From the NCBI GenBank assembly GCA_013397935.1, contig VZRN01000631.1, forward strand, positions 625,857 to 689,856: a stretch of 64,000 bases of DNA. The letters are read 5' to 3'. The translations under genes and the position numbers were made by a program. Below the pieces are notes generated by a model that was not told the DNA's origin, searched no databases, and saw nothing but the letters and a program-made list of their open reading frames with translations. Shown here in pieces: positions 60,401-64,000 of the stretch (position 1 is its first letter; each line of letters opens with the position of its first letter). Source of the stretch: Dasyornis broadbenti. Taxonomy: Eukaryota; Chordata; Aves; Passeriformes; Dasyornithidae.

Positions 60401-63400
60401 AAAATATTTTGCTTTTGATGTATCTGCATAGATTAGAGGCTGCTGACCACAGGGGTACGCACACAGAGTTTCCCGTTAACCACTCACCCTGTGTCTGTTC
60501 CAGAGCGACAAAACTTTGCAGACCAGGGCTGAACTCGGGGTGAGCAGTTCAAACAAATCCCAAATCTCCAAGCTGAACTCAGTCAAACTGTTCGGTTCAT
60601 CTTCCATATCAAAAGCATACATAATTGTGGAGATAAAGGGATACATGAGCGCTGCTGTACTCAGAAGGCTGGTGAACTTTAGCCTTCACCTGGACATGGT
60701 TCTCCTTTGCTTAGATCTGCTTGGGAATGATACATTTGATTTTTTTTCTTTTTTTTTTTATTTTTAATGAGCATTAAAAAAGCAGTGACTGCATAGGGGC
60801 GCTTTTGCAAACAGATTCATATATCATCATTTCCTGAAAAACCATTATATTGCTTTTTTGTTACTCAGAACTGCGGTTTGCAAAATGAAAGATGTACAAT
60901 TTGGAAAACTAAAATCCTCTTGGCCATGCTCCATTCACCATTCACCTACTAAAATTAGCAGTAGCTTCTTCCTAAGGAAGTTTTTAGAAGGGAAACAAAA
61001 ATACTTGGAAATGTTTTCCCATCAAACCTGCCATGCAGCCACAGACCTGAGCTTCTAATTTATTGCAGACCTCAAACGACGCTGGGGTCCAAACCAAAGT
61101 CTCAAAATGCTGCTGTGAAGGGTTCTTGCAGCCTGCTGTGGGACACGAATCCTGTGTTGAAAGGCAAGGTACAGCCTTGTGTCCTCAAGCTACAAGACAG
61201 CATTTCCTCCGACAAAAGGCACCTGAACAGAGGGGAAGCAGCCTCAGACCTGCTGAACTTGCAGGGATGTGGATAACCACTGACAGGTTTTGGGTCATGT
61301 TGCTTGACCTCTCCACTTTTCCTACTTTCAGCAGAAGGTGAGCAAGCCTGAGGTTCTCTTGTAAAGCTCTGCACTGAACAGGTAGCTTCAAAAATGAGGC
61401 CGAAAGAAAGGACCTTCTCTGGTTTTTGTGTATACTTCAACTTATGAAATAAATATTTTGCTAACCCGAGGCTGAAGTAATTTTCCTTCTGTCAAATGTA
61501 TATTTCTTTTGAAGGAGTTGGTTTCTAAATGTTCTGGCTGCAGGGAAGGAGGAAGATATGCAGGTCCAGAGCTGTTTTGCTGCTGCCCTGTGCCTCTGCA
61601 GCACTTGGCAGCCTTTGGTGGGGCAAATACTGTTCTGCTGGGTTTGGTCCAGTCTCCTGCAAGCAGCAGGAATACTGCTCAGAGGGGAATGACACAACAA
61701 TTTTGGGGTAATTTAGGAGTCCTTGGGCGAATGTTTGTTTGTTGTGTAAGGACAGTCAATAAATTGTAGCTGTCACTAGTTGGGGGCGTCAGAATGCTCC
61801 TCAGAATGAAAGCACCCCAAACCCACCGGTGAGCCTTGGAGAGAGCTGCCCAATCCACAGACCAGGACAGACCCTCGGGGCTCTGAACACACCAGAGCCA
61901 AGCCCAGGGCTGATCCAAGGCAGCCCGAGGCACACAACCTTCAGGCTGTGCCATATGGCAGACGCTGAGCTGTGACAGCGCCGAGGTGTCTGGGAGGGGA
62001 CACAGGACAAAACCCACGGCCTCAAACAGCTCCGGAGCCGTGCAGGCGTCGGTCAGCACAAATCTGTGCCAGGCTGTCCCACAGAGCTGAGCACAGCCAG
62101 CACCTCACCTGCAGCACTGCCACAAACATCCAGGATAAAAGCAGAGGAGCAGCCTTTGCTGGCTGCCCGTATGCATGAACACAGTATTACATTCGATTTT
62201 GTGGGGGTTTTTTTTGTAATAAGTATGATATTAGATTTTCTCATCTGAAGGCTAGAAATCACACAGAACACCCAAAGAAGAAAGCCCCCAATTTTGCCTT
62301 TTATTTACTGGCTGAAGTGAAGTCTGGATAAGGTCTGAGCCTCCAAAAAATTATAAAAAAAGGCAGAACCTTGCACAGCAAAACCTTGGCAGCCTCTGCT
62401 TGCAGGCAGGTACTGACCTCAGCCAGCTCACCAAGCCAGGTGCCCAGCCAGCTGTGACTGGAGCTGCTGCAGAGCTTTACCTGCCAGGATTTCTAATTAA
62501 AACTGAAAGAAAAAGAAGACTAATTCAGCAAAAGCAGGAAATCACAGATGAAACACATTATACACAAGAGATGCTAAGCACACGTTTGTGCCACTGGCCC
62601 TATGCATCTGTGAGCTTGCCACGCTGCTGGAGAGCTGCTCCAGCCTGTGGGGCTGGTGCTGGGATGGAAACTACTCAGATCCTCTGGCTGAGAAATCTTT
62701 GAGGGCTGCATGCGTGGCTCTCCTCGTATTCACAGAATTCCCGTGTTCTCCACAGCCCTTCCGAAGCTTGTTTGCTGTATGGAGCGTGCGTCTCCCCTGA
62801 AGGGCACTCAGGTGAGATGCTTCAGGGCAGATCTGAGAGCATCGAGCGGGAGTGGTAGAAGAAAAGCAAAGTGTCGGTGCAGAGGAATCCTAAGGGATGT
62901 GGGGATTTCAACAGAGAGCAATTCAGCCTCTCCTGGGACAGAGAACATTGGCCATGCTATGGCAGCTGTGAGTCCAAGCCAGGCCCGTGCTGACATCTCT
63001 GTGGTGGCAGCAGACCCGCCCTGCTCAGGCTGCCCAGCAGCCCTCTGTCCATCTATCCCTCTCTACAGGCCTGTCCCCAGCCTCTGGATCCCAAACTCCA
63101 GCCCCATCCCGATGGGTTTTAACATGGTGCTGCTCTGAAATGCTGAATTACAGCTGCCTAAAGCCTGGAGTCTGCTGAGCCAGGCCTTGCAAATTCCCGT
63201 CTTTCCTCTTTTAATACATGGAAGAAAAGGGCAGTGCCTTCTCTAAATGGACCAGATGCATTAGTGCGTTCAGAATATGGTGAGCAGGAGTGGCTGAAAT
63301 TGAAGGTGTGTCAGTTTTTTCATTACAAACTCTGTTGTTGGAGCTGTGCTTCTCAGCTGCAAAAGGCTGTAGGCTGGAACTTGGTGACATGATCTCCGAC

Positions 63401-64000
63401 AAAAAGCACGTTTTTATTTTCTGAACCTCTTTCTCTTTTTTTTTTTTTTTTTCCTTAATGCCCATTTTTGCATTATGCACAAACAGTGGGCTGCTGTTAG
63501 AGGTGCTTTTGCCACCCTTAGGGAATGCAGAGGAGCCAGCAGCCTGTGTTTAAGGGTCAATTTCGTAGGGCAGGTTCATGGCTGACCCCTTGATGAATTT
63601 AACATAGCTTTAGGAGTGTGAAAATAAAGCTATGGGCTAAACCCACCGTGCCAGAGGAAAAGAGCAATGAGATCCTTCTCGATGTGCTATAGACACACGC
63701 TGGCTGCACGCGACACGTTTCTCTCTCTGATTTTGCGGTGCTGTCTTTGTTAAACTGACAAACTGTTCTGTGGAAATAAACACACCCAGCACAGCCGTCT
63801 GTCTGTCCAGGGCACTGAACTTCCCAGCAGGATTCTCAGCTGCGCTGGTACCTGCGAAAAATCTGACTTGTGAAATTGTGGGTGGGAGGCAAGTGTGGGG
63901 GAAAAAAAGAAAAATTCTTATGGCAGAAAGCACCAAAGCAAATCATGTTACGGACTTTGTTGTTACTCTTGCCCTGGATTATCTCTGTCCTCTAGTGGAA
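57433..64000. other. Non-coding unique DNA, right end
   Basis: Over 6.5 kb show no gene that I can support and no recognised transposon. Simple tracts include T runs near 59149-59160, 60739-60766 and 63436-63452. A GC-richer block at 61780-62110 follows an AATAAA word (61760-61765) and has a repeat-like feel, but I could not assign it to a family. The 149-codon minus-strand frame (59876-60325) and the 142-codon plus-strand frame (62710-63138) show no domain. Confidence 0.5.

Noticed and set aside
1..64000. Prokaryotic-type systems (operons, CRISPR, phage, toxin-antitoxin)
   Set aside because: The window has avian LINE, SINE and LTR content, no ribosome-binding-site-led gene runs and no regularly spaced repeats with unique spacers.

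Overview
The window looks like vertebrate nuclear DNA from a bird, most likely a songbird (Passeriformes). The evidence is the repeat content. There are about twelve fragments of chicken-repeat-1 (CR1) LINEs in both orientations. One short element joins a tRNA-Ile-like head to a CR1 tail, the architecture described for the zebra finch SINE TguSINE1. One solo retroviral LTR resembles a family common in passerines. I found no convincing protein-coding gene, exon, rRNA, functional tRNA or CRISPR array. The open frames are short, lack protein-family signatures, and are either chance frames in non-coding DNA or readings of CR1 or simple repeats. I read the window as intergenic or long-intron DNA.

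Layout. 1-12.5 kb: mostly unique AT-rich DNA with a local duplication at the left end, a CR1 tail (1.39 kb), a 450-bp CR1 (5.84-6.29 kb), a short CR1 tail (10.4 kb) and an assembly gap beside a 23-base G run (11.0-11.1 kb). 12.5-16 kb: the tRNA-Ile/CR1 SINE (12.54 kb) and two short CR1 pieces. 16-30 kb: unique DNA with a CpG-dense patch (17.66-17.89 kb), then two larger CR1 copies in opposite orientation (24.18-24.90 plus, 29.68-30.13 minus). 30-41 kb: unique DNA with a gap inside a T run, a GTTT tract, and three truncated CR1 tails; two of these face each other around an AT-rich block at 40.3-41.0 kb. 41-53 kb: the longest repeat-poor stretch, interrupted by a perfect 29-copy GGATA array (49.77-49.92 kb). 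53-64 kb: two CR1 copies (53.1 and 56.0 kb, the second keeping a recognisable piece of the CR1 ORF2 C-terminus), an A-run gap (55.1 kb), an internally deleted solo LTR (57.1-57.4 kb), and about 6.5 kb in which I recognise nothing.

No genes act together here. Any function would lie in non-coding elements. Several unique AT-rich blocks dense in homeodomain-like TAATTA/ATTA words look like the conserved regulatory blocks found in gene deserts, but the sequence alone cannot show conservation, so these are low-confidence candidates. I did not find a new gene system. The most informative observations are the SINE, the LTR with its probable target-site duplication, the pure GGATA array, the CpG patch, and the inverted CR1 pair that shares derived bases.
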